From Flammula alnicola (Eukaryota; Basidiomycota; Agaricomycetes; Agaricales; Strophariaceae), in the NCBI GenBank assembly GCA_015499995.1, contig JADNRV010000147.1:1-64000 (forward strand): DNA of 64,000 nt, read 5' to 3'. Shown here in pieces: positions 11,415 through 22,247 of this stretch (its first letter is position 1; every line of letters begins with the position of its first letter). Under the pieces are notes generated by a model that was not told the origin of the DNA, did not search any database, and saw nothing but the letters and a program-made list of their open reading frames with translations. A program made the translations under genes and the position numbers.

Positions 11415-12514
11415 GGTCACGTCTGAAGAATGTGTCCTCGTTATCGGCGTACGTAGACGAAAAATATCTTAGATACCAGATGGGATTTGATGAATAAGTG
11501 CTGCCGCTTTTATAGACGAGCATGATACTATAATTGTTTCGAATTTCAGTCTGCTTCACGTATGTCGTCTATGTCGCCACAGCCCAGGTAAAGCCAAGAC
11601 AGAAGACCAGACCCGGACAGAACCATATGAACTTCCTTCTCATCAAATTAGTACTCGTTAGGTAAAATTATCGACGATAAGACGTCTCGCAGCTGAACTA
11701 TACACACCTGGCAATCACGGAGAATGTATGAACAAGCTCAGGCGCCGAACGAGTGGCCTGTTTGTACAGTGGACATCAGGGAAGAAAGATGCAGTAAGAG
11801 TTTGTGTGAGATTCGAACCCAGCTCCTCGGGGCGTAATGTATATCTTAGGAGGGTGCTGAGCTTAATTGTGGGAAGAAATAAAATATGGTAGTGTTTCGC
11901 CCACGGTTACGTCTATAACGGCTGCTTTCGAGACCAAGTTCGTACCAGTCTTGGTGGTTGTAGGGCGCCTTCATCCTAATAGCATGCGAAAGCTAAAGAG
12001 AAGAAATCAAAACCATTGGCACCGTTGCACACTCGCGTTACGCACATCGAGGTCTCCCGCCGGCGCAGTACATTCGAAGATCAAGGCCAAAACAAAACAA
12101 GGCAAGGCAGAGTTGTGCCCACCCGCATTGAAAATGGGATTATCTGAGGTCGTTAATGGGCTCGTGATACTCTTGCAGTAATAAGGAATCGAAGACGGAC
12201 TGCATCTCCCCATATGACATTGGACAAGTGTTGGGCAATGATAAAGTTCGAGTTTGAGTTCGCCAATGCCGCGTTGATGCCGGTTGATGCCGGCGCAAAA
12301 ATATTGAAATATTAAAAGACCGACCTTGCCATCACCGTTCTTGGGCATGAATATCCTGACGTTCCTGAGAAAGCAGTGCAAAGCAAGGTCAAAATGCTGG
12401 CTTTATACTGCATTCAGGGACAATGACTATATTTACTCTTGGATAGAATACCAACACGACCAACCCCCCAACTCCAACGACACGCGTCGAGGTGCTATTG
12501 ACACCGAAATTTTC
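11415..12514. other. Intergenic between SDR and BTB genes
   Basis: Upstream regions of the divergent SDR and BTB genes. Apart from a weak tRNA-like segment at 11800-11880 I see nothing supportable. An in-frame extension upstream of the BTB start (from an ATG at 12347) exists but lacks motif support. Confidence 0.45.
11800..11880 (-). other. tRNA-like fragment (A- and B-box-like)
   Basis: On the minus strand a B-box-like GGTTCGAATC (about 11813-11822) follows, at roughly tRNA spacing, an A-box-like TTAAGCTCAGCACC (about 11861-11874). A CTCCT/AGGAG stem could mimic an anticodon arm, but the T-stem has a mismatch and no acceptor stem pairs. It is best read as a decayed tRNA or the head of a tRNA-derived SINE. 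Confidence 0.25.
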
Positions 12515-13595
12515 ATGTCGCAATCAGACGTACTACAACTCTTGAAGAATCTCGACAACTCCAACGCCGGGATGACGGGAACCGAGCACCCAACCGCAAT
12601 AGTTGACCCACTATGTACGGAAGGTCATCCTCAGATTCGTTCCGAACTCAATGCTTACCTATACATCATAGTCAAGGACCCGAACGCTGATGTAAGTTTC
12701 TGCTCTGGGGATGGAATCCACTTCCATTTGCAGAGAAAGTATCTGGAAGCAAATACGGGAGCTTTCCCAGGTTCGGAATTCGACACGCGGGGAGAGGTGG
12801 TCCACCTCACTGAGTCATCTGATGTCTTGCGCATACTATTCGGCTTCGTGCACCCAAGAGAGCATCCCGATGTCGAAGATCTTGACTTCAAGACTCTCGC
12901 GGCAGTAGCGGAGGCGGCGGAGAAATACGAGGTCTTCTTCGCGATGAACATTTGCAAGATGCAAATGAGGTGAGTGTTGTCACGTAGAGGCTGATTGCAC
13001 GAATGCTGACCATTTTTCGTCGAGAAAGACAGTTTATTCCCAAGAACGCAGTGGAAATATTAGCACACGCGACAAGACACGACCATCCAAAGCTGATACA
13101 AGACGTAGCTCCGCATCTTGTTAGATTGCCAATGATGGACGTGGTGGGGCAGTTGCCCCCTCGTTATATTGTTCCCTGGGTGAGTGCATCCCGTTTTATA
13201 CCACTTTGTGGACGAAATTCAACCTTCTTTGGACATAGCTTAAATATCGGGGCGTGTGGGATGCAATGTTCGACGATGCCGCAAAAAGTGTTCTCGATCT
13301 CAGAGTCTCTGTGCCAAGCAAACGATCCTCGTACTTCTCTTCATCTCTGGAGGGTGAAGCGTGTTACGCCTGCAAAATTACTATGCTTACGACGATCCAG
13401 GAGCTCAAAGAACTGTCATCCCTTGAAGAGCTGAAAGCCGCCCTTCCGAAACCTCGGCCACCGCTAATGTCTTGTTTATCCTCAGCTTGTTATTATACAA
13501 CAACAATGACGAAGTTATGTGAGGACATGAAGGCGAAGATCGATAATATACCCCTTTTTTCTACCTTTCTAATGGCAGCGAAACCCGCTCAATGA
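12515..13595 (+). CDS. BTB/POZ domain protein
   Basis: Three exons (12515-12969, 13029-13179, 13239-13595) give 320 aa. The N-terminal half is the agaricomycete type of BTB fold: 'DPNADVSFCSGDGIHFHLQR' opening strand/helix, then 'KYLEANTGAFPG', 'EVVHLTESSDVLRILFGFVHP' and 'LAAVAEAAEKYEVFFAMNIC'. The C-terminal half is helical and contains several cysteines. BTB domains mediate dimerisation and often act as Cul3 adaptors, but the large mushroom family with this architecture is uncharacterised. Start at 12515 is chosen because it precedes the conserved region with a typical short leader; an alternative in-frame ATG lies at 12347. It lies between the SDR and second P450 genes. Confidence 0.8.
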
Positions 13596-14309
13596 AAGCT
13601 TTCCAATGACCTCCTCCGTATCCAACGCTTTTACTTTCTGCTTTATCTCTTCTATCCCACTATCATCGCCTCCATTCTTTATGTGTGTTTTCAGCAGAAT
13701 GTTCGTTGTACTTATCAATTAGAATACCCACACTTCTAGAACTTGATGAGTCATTTCTTCAAGTTGACGAGATTGTCCTCCTGAACGGCGTTGACTGGCC
13801 ACGTCGGGGCCTCTGTCAGCTGGATGTTTTTTGACGCTATTAATGTATTTGAACTCGAAGGACTTTGAACTTGCTTTGAGCTATGTATTCTCTCTTCTCC
13901 CTTGGGAGACCGACCATAAACAGCTGAGCCCTGTCCCACCAATCACGGCATAGCACGGGCGGGACCTCGGCTAGCGGAGGTTGAATATGTAAAAGATTTG
14001 CGCTCAGGGTCACTCCGAGTTGGCCTCCACCCTCAATCACTTTCCTTTGATCTTTCTTATTTGGAGGTACTCAGCGCTGATGGAACTGGACGATAATCGT
14101 GCATGCATTGTTTAAACGAGGCGGCGACGCACTCAAGGTGCATTCGCATTTTGCTCCGAGACGGTTCTTACCTATTTGGATCCTCGATTCTGCGAAGTTC
14201 CAATGGGGGAGTTGCGTACACAATGACCGTTTCTTTCCGTATAAAAGCCAGATGACACGGAGGAGGAAAGACCTATTCTATCTCTGATTCTCTGGACATA
14301 AGTCCTGCC
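13596..14309. other. Intergenic, upstream of P450 (2)
   Basis: No coding chain recognised. The last 70 bp hold a good TATA box for the next gene (listed separately). Confidence 0.5.
14240..14246 (+). promoter_or_regulatory. TATA box of P450 (2)
   Basis: TATAAAA lies 70 bp upstream of the ATG at 14310, matching the consensus and usual spacing for an inducible fungal promoter. Confidence 0.6.
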
Positions 14310-16477
14310 ATGGATTTCTCTGCGAAAAGTGGTTTTATTATTGCGAGCCTAGTCATCGTGGCTTGTTATATCAAGTTCACTCGAACCAACCACGTTCTTC
14401 CTCCAGGGCCCCGAGGCAACTTCTTTTCAGGTGTGAGAAGCCTGCTTCCTACGACCGAACCATGGAAAACATACGCGGAATGGAGCAAACAGTTCGAAAG
14501 TAAGTCAATCTTATCTGCTTCGATACATAACTATCCCTCACTTCAAATTTACGTCCGCCACAGATCCGATCATCTCATTCCGAGTGTATAATCGAATCAT
14601 CATCGTCTTGAATGATGTGAAATCCATACATACCCTTCTCGACCAACGCGCTCACATCTATTCCAACCGCCCGTTCTCATGGATGTTCAACGTCATCTGC
14701 GGACGTGGCAAAGCTATATTCAACATATCGTCATTGGACCCTAGGCACCGGATTTACCGCCGTTTACTCCAGGTGGGATTAGGAGAGCGAGCTATGAAGG
14801 AACACTGGCAGACCATGAGGGATGAAACGAAGATCCTATTGGAAGGCTTCATGAGTTCTCCTGCTGATTGGCAGCAGCATATCAAGAGGTAAGCATTTCT
14901 GTCCCCTTTTGCTTTTATTTTGTTGTTTGACATGGGTAAACTATAAATTTATAGAAATGCTGCGGCTGTCATCATGAAACTTGCGTTCGGGTATACAATA
15001 GAGAGTCTAGACGATCCTTTCATCAAAGTTGCAGAGGAAAGCTCGAAGATTTCTGGATGGGCCACTGCTCCTGGACGCTGGCAAGTGGATTACTACCCTA
15101 TACGTACGTTACTTCTTTACCGACCTCATTGCCCCTATGCCCATACATCCGACTGTTGTCATTCTAGTTCGATTCATCCCATCTTTCTTCCCTGGAGCCC
15201 AATGGAAACGCCAAGGTCTGATATGGCGAGAGCGATTGAGGTACTTGTCAGAGGTTCCGCATAATTGGGTCAAGGAACAAATGGTAAGCGCAAATGCGAC
15301 CTTCACTTCAGGTTATCCGGCTCATGGAAAATTGGAGGCAAAAGAACATTATGAAGAGTCATTTACTTCTCGCCTCCTACGTCCAGATGATGGTATAGGG
15401 ACTGCGAAGCCTATCAGCGCGGAAGAAGAGGATATAATTAAGTGGTGTGCTGGTGGGTTGTACGCAGGTGCCGCGGATACCGTACGTGCCCCCCAAGTTC
15501 GTTCTGACAACTACACATGTTCATGATCCTCTACTTCCAAACAGACGGTTTCAGCGCTCATCTCGTTCGTCATGCTCATGGCTTTACATCCGGAGGTGCA
15601 GCAAAAGGCGCAGCACGAGCTGGATTCAGTGTTCAACCAAGATGCCCTATCGGGGTTCATTGAAGCCCCTGACCCTGCTCAGTTAAGCCGCCTCGAATAT
15701 CTGACTGCCGTTATGCAGGAGGTCCTGAGGTATGCTCCCGTCGGCAACTTAGGTAAGCATTAGCTTTGCGCCTGAAAATTTAAATCCTCGAGAACTATTC
15801 TTAACCTCAATTGCTTGTTTATAGCGCTCCCGCACTGTCTTGTGGAAGACGATGAATATATGGGTTATTGGTTACCGAAGGGAGTCACAGTTATGGCGAA
15901 CGTATGGTGTGTATCCCACCCAAGTCACATGTGGGCTTACCCATCATACACTCGGCTCACCTCGAAGCCTTCCTTCAATCCAGGGCAATTATGCATGACT
16001 CCGACGTCTACCCCGACCCGTTCGTTTTCTCTCCGGAGCGCTTTGTGCAAGTGACAGGCGCAAGTAGTGATGCAATCAAAAGCGAGACAAGGCAACCGGA
16101 CCCGAGGCAATTTGCCTTCGGTTTTGGAAGGCGAGCATGCCCAGGTTGGTAATATTTCGGTGCTGTTGCAGACACTGTTCGATATCTATCATGTATCTAT
16201 TGTTGGTGCAGGCACACACTTCGCGGAGACGGCGACGCTCTTGAACATGGCCGGCATCCTCGCTCGGTTCCAAATTGACATTTTGCCCTCGTCAAGCTGT
16301 GACGGAGGGGAGGGTCAAATATACCCCGACACTATCGAGTTTACGACGGGAATTACAAGGCGAGTTCCCTTGTTTGTCATTCTTGATTTCAGGGCTCTGA
16401 TCACTCTTTGAAACGATAGTCATATCAAACCGTTCCCGATACGAATATCACTTCGCAATCTTCCACCACGAAGCTAA
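14310..16477 (+). CDS. Cytochrome P450 monooxygenase (2)
   Basis: Nine exons (14310-14499, 14564-14888, 14955-15103, 15168-15481, 15545-15752, 15825-15906, 15984-16144, 16212-16359, 16420-16477) give 544 aa. There is a membrane anchor at residues about 7-22, then 'LPPGPRG'. The I-helix is 'AGAADTT' (321-327), ExxR 'EVLR' (385-388), an 'SPERF' PERF-type motif, and the haem loop 'FGFGRRACPG' (468-477, Cys475). All functional residues are present. The N-terminal hinge and 'FPGAQWKRQ' segment resemble the abundant mushroom O-methylsterigmatocystin-oxidoreductase-like P450s; the substrate is unknown. The last intron (16360-16419) appears to use a GC donor (AG|GCGAGT), because only this splice yields the family-like C-terminus 'SHIKPFPIRISLR'. 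It is distinct in intron pattern from P450 (1), so not a recent tandem duplicate. Confidence 0.91.
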
Positions 16478-17408
16478 AGATGTCGTTTGGGGACAGCACT
16501 CGGGCAGTCAAGCTAATTTCTTTCCGTCTGGCGATCGTGGGATCGATGTGTCAATATCATGGGCAAAGTCTTTACTTGACGCCGACGAATACTTAGCTAT
16601 GCATTGATAAAGAAATTACTGCGGAACGTTTCCATCTCCTACCGGTCCTGAGAAGTAAGTTAGTCGACAATACTTACAAACGTATCGTCTCGCAATATGC
16701 CACCAAGTGAGGATGTATGGACAAACGGTCATCCGAGCTGAATGCGAGTCCTTCGCAGGATGAAGAGGGTGGGTTGCCGCGATTTACGGCATGGCATGTA
16801 CGATTCATACCAGAGAACGTGAACAAAGGCTATCATGACCCTTAGTGGCTTCCTGTTGAAAGCTTCATCAACGTCAAGTCAAACCCTGGTTCATCTGCGT
16901 CGACAGATTATCTGTACTTCCCGCTGATGTCGTGATTGTAGATTGTGATATATTCGCGACATTGGCGTGGCTGCCTCCCACACCAAAATAACCCACGAAA
17001 TATGGAAGAGTATCAGGTCGATCACTCGCCGTAATTCATGTTCTTTGGCAGTCCAGTCTAAGTCGGTTATGACATTGCCGCCATCCCTTCATCACGCAGT
17101 ACCTCCTGGAACTCCTCGCTGGAAGAACATACATGCAACAGGTATGTCGTTTTATGTTTCAGGCATTGAGGCAAGGGCGCAGGCTGCAGGTAATCTCATG
17201 GCAATGCTGAATCACGAAGGTGATAATTGTTCTAATGGATTCACTGCTTCCCGGACACGTAAATTGGTACGTACTACCCACCGCAAAGAACATGGAAGGG
17301 AGTGAATCCGCTATTTACTGCGGTGTAATATCGCCAATCGTCACGGGCGCCTATTTAGGATTATTATATTGGCATCACTTGAAGCTGTAAGCATGCATGC
17401 AGCTTTGC
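16478..17408. other. Intergenic, no gene recognised
   Basis: Only short motif-free open frames. It ends at the left boundary of the CATCAG-terminated element. Confidence 0.5.
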
Positions 17409-17439
17409 AACATCAGGAAAACTACATGTTCACTTACGT

Positions 17440-17612
17440 GACTTACATCACTTTGACAAGTGACCAAGTGGCATAAGTGAGTTCAAGTGCCTAAGCTACG
17501 TTCACTTGGGTAAGGAGGTCCTTGTCTTAGCCAAGTGAATCCTCTTACCAAAGTGAACTCAAGTGAGTTCAAGTGAGCAAGTCGTAAGACGTCAAAGTGA
17601 ATAAGTGACGAA
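17440..17612. repeat. AAGTGA subterminal repeat cluster, left
   Basis: AAGTGA or its complement TCACTT recurs about a dozen times in 170 bp, often as CAAGTGA or GTTCAAGTGA, spaced irregularly. It mirrors the cluster at the other end of the same element. Confidence 0.7.
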
Positions 17613-18834
17613 TTATAGGGTGCTGTTTTTTCTTTTGATTATAATAGAATTCACAGCTCAGGATGGGATAGTGACAATAGTGGGTGGAAAGCATGAATTA
17701 GACATCTATATACGACATAAACGGCCTCCGAGCTCTTGCTAACTACATCAGCGACGTCGAATTATCCTCACAAATCCCATGAATCTGCCACTAATCCATC
17801 CTCAGTCACTCTCCTCCACAAAAAGTAATCCATGTGCGTCGCCAGGGCTGCTTGTCTATAGCCCATCACCCGCTGTTACTAGCATCGAACAGAGTCTCTG
17901 GACTTGCAGGCTGTGCCTCTACGGGCTCTGGCTCAGCGCGGTGCGTCTGCGTTCGAGGTTTATGCTCCAGTTCTTTAACTGGGATCTGAGTACAGGTATG
18001 TCGAGAGGGAGGGGACACATGAGCATTCGGCAGTTCAAGTTGTCAATTATTAAGAGACTGTCCTTGCAGATGACCGGATAACGTACCGGCAGCCACACCA
18101 GATATGCTAGGAGCGTCGAACATGCTGCGAAGGACACGCGATGCAAGCTCGCACAATACAAGTCCTGCGGAGACATCGCAGATCAGGCGGGAGGGTACCG
18201 ATGAGCCGTGCAGATTATCTGATTTGCTGGATCAGCTGGGAAGGAAAGCGCGTCAGTGTACATTTACTACACCTTCAGACGCGATGTACAGTACATCTGG
18301 AGTTACTCACATCTTCAGTGTCGGGCACGTGTAATCCACGTCCTGCCTATAAATCGAACATCAGCTAGCATTACAAAAGTAATAACAGAGATATGACGTG
18401 GACTACATACCAGATATCCGAGGAAATGGCGATGTGCTTGCCAATGGCCTCTTGAAGGAAATATGCAGACTGAACTTACTACGATGGGCGATCAAGCTCA
18501 TCGTCGAAATGACGTTCCTAGTGACATGCGCAAAATGGAAACAAAATTGGTGGCGCCTCGTCGGGTGGTTGGAGCTTCAGGATTTCCTATAGATGTTAGA
18601 AGGAGTAGTCATTGGAGGATGGCTCAGGCTTGGGTAGATTCATCCCAAGGGACAGCACAAGTAGTAGGGGAACATTGGGATTGTGGAGGGGGAGAGATCG
18701 ATGTGGTTGATAACCAAAAGATGAGGGTGAAAATTTCACGATAGGGAAACGCCATCACGTGAAGCGGAGTTTCAACGAACTTTGGTTTATTTCTTGTGTT
18801 TGTGCAGTGTCGGATCGACTCTTACAGCTTACGC

Positions 18835-19000
18835 ACTTGGAGTCTTGGATGACTTGGGTTGTCAGACTCACTTACTGACTTGAATCCACTTGGGACAAAT
18901 AAATAAATTCAGATCCGTTGTGGCTGTACATCCAAGTGACCAAGTGATCCAAGTGACCATCCAAGTGATTTCAAGCCACATGAGTCCGGTAAGTGATGTG
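18835..19000. repeat. AAGTGA subterminal repeat cluster, right
   Basis: Repeated CCAAGTGA(T/C) units, with CACTTG on the other strand, just inside the right terminus of the CATCAG element. They are the inverted counterpart of the left cluster. Confidence 0.7.
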
Positions 19001-19439
19001 TAGTTTTGCTGATGAACGTGTGGCCACAGCAGCCATGCGCATACTGTCCACTGATACAAAGGTTCAAAGCAATGAGCTAAATAAAATCTATCTTTACCAA
19101 TCACATAGGGAAGCTACAATGTAACCTATGATACGATGTAGCGAACACATACATTGTACCATATGATACGGGGCCAGCGAATTCGCTGGATGACCTATAA
19201 CACCTTCTAAATTGAGCGTACCTACATTGTATCGTATCATACGGGCCCAGCGAATTTGCTGGAGCAGCCCACGGCACTCAAGCTGAGTCCCGGGACCCAT
19301 CGGCACTCATTCAGGACCCATCTCGGGGCCGATTTCCGGCACCGGCACTTGATGTGCAACTGGCAGTTTTTTGGGACCGGACTGCCCTGAAAAGTGCAGT
19401 AATGGAGTGCGTTAGAGTAAATTAATATTAGATGCTGTG

Positions 19440-20085
19440 GCAACCAAGATGACATTAATACAATTTGATTGAAAGGCAGGAATACAGGCTTCGGAAAAAT
19501 TGTTAGGATGCCGGCAGGTCACCTATGAGTTGGTACTGGGACTGGCACTGGGTATAGATGCACAGGAATGGTGTGCGTCTAAATAAATTACTATTATATG
19601 TATTTTTGATAAAATGAGCATAATGTAAGTTGACTGACAGACTGGGATACAGGCTTTGGAAAAATTGTTAGCATGCCGAGAGGGCACCTATGAGTCGGCA
19701 CCGGGACCGGCAGTGGGTATGAATGCACGGGACTGGTGCGCATCCAAATAAATTACCATTATATGTATTTTTGATGAAATGAGCATAATGTAAGTTGACT
19801 GACAGACTGGGATACAGGCTTCGGAAAAATTGTTAGGGTGCTGACAGGGGACCTATGAGTCGGCACCGGGACTGGCACCAGGTATAGATGCACGGGAATG
19901 GTGCGCGTCTAAATAAATGCATTTTTGATGAAATGAGCATAATGTAAGTTGACTGACAGACTGGGATACAGGCTTCGGAAAAATTGTTAGAGTGCTGAGA
20001 GGGCACCTATGAGTCAGCACCGGGACCAGCAGTGGGTATAGATGCACGGGAATGGTGCGCGTTTGAATAAATTACTATTATATGT
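19440..20085. repeat. 165-bp minisatellite array, left arm
   Basis: Tandem units recur with period 165 bp (the marker ACCTATGAGT at 19521, 19686 and 19851, then ACCTATGAGTC at 20005 after a 154-bp unit lacking about 11 bp). Each unit contains a CGGCACCGGGAC-like GC block and an AT block with ATGAGCATAATGTAAG. Units are inverted relative to the right-arm array. Confidence 0.85.
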
Positions 20086-20734
20086 GTTTTAATCATGTCT
20101 TGCATTTTATTGGTGGGTATATGAGATTTGCAAATAAAAAGGGTACAATTATCCATGCTGCCTCATTGCTCACAATCCTATTAAATGCCTTTCTGGCCAA
20201 AGACAAGAATGCTCACTATTATTCTCTGTACACTGTGGCTGAAATGATTTCCCATCTTAGAGAGATTGCATGCATCTATTTCATTGTTCAAAATTTGTTA
20301 AGTTAAACCTATTGAAAGGCAAGGACCAATATAATGCTCTGCAGGCTGCACTTATGAAGGATGCAACTGACAAAGAGACTGATGTATAGTATTATGGTGT
20401 CACATCTCTCCCAAAGCTAGTAGCTTCTGAAGATTCTACAGAGTTTGAGGAGAGAGAATCCATCTTGAATATTCTAATTGAAAAAATGGCCTATGATCCA
20501 TCACTGTAAGTGCTCATTCCTATCTGTTATTCTAGTGTAGAAAGAGGCCATATGTCTCATGGAATGTTGTCCTCATGCCCATCCCCTTGGATCTGCAACC
20601 AAAATGACTGACCAAAATGATGAGAACAGAACTCAATTTGAAGATTGATAAAACCAAGCTTATATTCCAGCATTTGAATTAACTCACATTACCCTTATTT
20701 CAGTGAAAAGACATATAATGCTAATTTGTTTAGA

Positions 20735-21800
20735 TGCACACCATTCCTGTCTATCTCTTCCCAGCCCTGGTGCTGATGCTGACTCATAGGCGACCTGCCA
20801 GCACCTTAACAATGTTTGCAAAGCTTATATTCCAGTCTTTCAGTCAACTGATTTCATTGAAAATGCATATAATGGTAGTTTATTTAGACGCGCATGATTC
20901 CCATCCACCTGTGCCCAGTCCTGGTGCCAATGCCAACTCATAGGTGACCTGCTGGCACCCTAATAATTTTTCTGATGCATATATCACAGGATTTCAATCC
21001 ATTCACATTATGGTCATTTCATCAAAAACACATATAATAGTAATTTATTTAGACGTGCGCCATTCCTGTGCATCTATACCCACTGCTGATCCCAGTGCCG
21101 ACTCATATGTGACCTGTCGGCACCCTAACAATTTTTCTGAAGCTTATATCCCAGTCTTTCAGTCAACTTACATTATGCTCATTTCATCAAAAATGCATTT
21201 ATTTAGACGCACACCATTCCCGTGCATCTATACCCACTGCTGGGCCCGGTGCTGACTTATAGGTAATCTGTCAGCACTAACAATTTTTCTGAAGCCTGTA
21301 TCCCAGTCTTTCAGTCAACTTACATTATGCTCATTTCATCAAAAATGCATATAATAGTAATTTATTTAGACGCACGCCATTCCCGTGCATCTATACCCGG
21401 TGCCGGTCCCGGTGCCAACTCATAAGTGCCCTCTCAGCACCCTAACAATTTTTCCGAAGCCTGTATCCCAGTCTGTCAGTCAACTTACATTATGCTCATT
21501 TCATCAAAAATACATATAATGGTAATTTATTTGGATGCGCACCATTCCCGTGCATTCATACCCACTGCCGGTCCCGGTGCCGACTCATAGGTGCCCTCTC
21601 GGCATGCTAACAATTTTTCCAAAGCCTGTATCCCAGTCTGTCAGTCAACTTACATTATGCTCATTTTATCAAAAATACATATAATAGTAATTTATTTAGA
21701 CGCACACCATTCCTGTGCATCTATACCCAGTGCCAGTCCCAGTACCAACTCATAGGTGACCTGCCGGCATCCTAACAATTTTTCCGAAGCCTGTATTCCT
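20735..21800. repeat. 165-bp minisatellite array, right arm
   Basis: About seven units in inverted orientation to the left array. The marker ACTCATA(G/A)GT recurs near 20782, 20936, 21099, 21253, 21418, 21584 and 21749, with spacings of 154 or 163-165 bp. The units nearest the outer terminus are the least diverged from the left-arm units. Confidence 0.82.
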
Positions 21801-22221
21801 GCCTTTCAATCAAATTGTATTAATGTCATCTTGGTTGCCACAGCATCTAATATTAATTTACTCTAACGCACTCCATTACTGCACTTTTCAGGGCAGTCCG
21901 GTCCCAAAAAACTGCCAGTTGCACATCAAGTGCCGGTGCCGGAAATCGGCCCCGAGATGGGTCCTGAATGAGTGCCGATGGGTCCCGGGACTCAGCTTGA
22001 GTGCCGTGGGCTGCTCCAGCAAATTCGCTGGGCCCGTATGATACGATACAATGTAGGTACGCTCAATTTAGAAGGTGTTATAGGTCATCCAGTGAATTCG
22101 CTGGCCCTGTATCATACGGTACAATGTATGCATTTGCTACATCGTATCATAGGTTACACTGTAGCTTCCCTATGTGTACCAATGATGGACAACTTGGTGT
22201 AAGTGTTGTCATAAGTTTCAA

Positions 22222-22247
22222 CTAGCTGTGACCCGTGCGTTGCACGG
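22222..22247 (-). mobile_element. Helitron-like 3' terminus
   Basis: Read on the minus strand, a 6-bp stem hairpin CCGTGC-AAC-GCACGG (22247-22233) is followed seven bases later by CTAG (22225-22222) and then T. A hairpin ending about 11 nt before a terminal CTRR, with insertion before T, is the classical Helitron 3' end. The element would extend to higher coordinates. Its 5' TC end was not located, so length and content are unknown. Confidence 0.5.

Larger units (their letters stand above)
17409..19016. mobile_element. 1.6-kb element with CATCAG termini
   Basis: 17411-19014 is bounded by imperfect inverted repeats of roughly 28 bp: the left end starts CATCAGGAAAACTACA, and the right end, reverse-complemented, starts CATCAGCAAAACTACA. 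Both continue into TCACTTAC. A 2-bp AA flanks each side (17409-17410, 19015-19016). Just inside both ends are clusters of AAGTGA/TCACTT, the kind of subterminal repeats that transposases bind. The interior has several short open frames but no transposase that I recognise, so it is probably non-autonomous. A much smaller element with the same CATCAGCAAA terminus occurs at 32674-33414. Superfamily is uncertain: the 2-bp duplication argues against hAT. Confidence 0.62.
19095..22183. mobile_element. 3.1-kb long-inverted-repeat element
   Basis: The element is 19102-22176, flanked by a perfect 7-bp direct repeat TACCAAT (19095-19101 and 22177-22183). Both termini begin CACATAGGGAAGCTACA and remain inverted copies of each other for several hundred bases (including repeated TGATACGA and CCAGCGAATT blocks). 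They then run into oppositely oriented arrays of a 165-bp unit, so the arms exceed 0.9 kb. The arrays differ in copy number (about four left, seven right). The roughly 0.6-kb centre (20090-20720) holds a coding-like remnant ('KDKNAHYYSLYTVAEM' near 20200) that I cannot place. It is a class II element; the 7-bp duplication does not by itself fix the superfamily. Confidence 0.85.

Noticed and set aside
19440..21800. 165-bp direct repeats as a CRISPR array
   Set aside because: The units are contiguous minisatellite repeats without distinct spacers, lie in a eukaryotic transposon and have no cas genes nearby.
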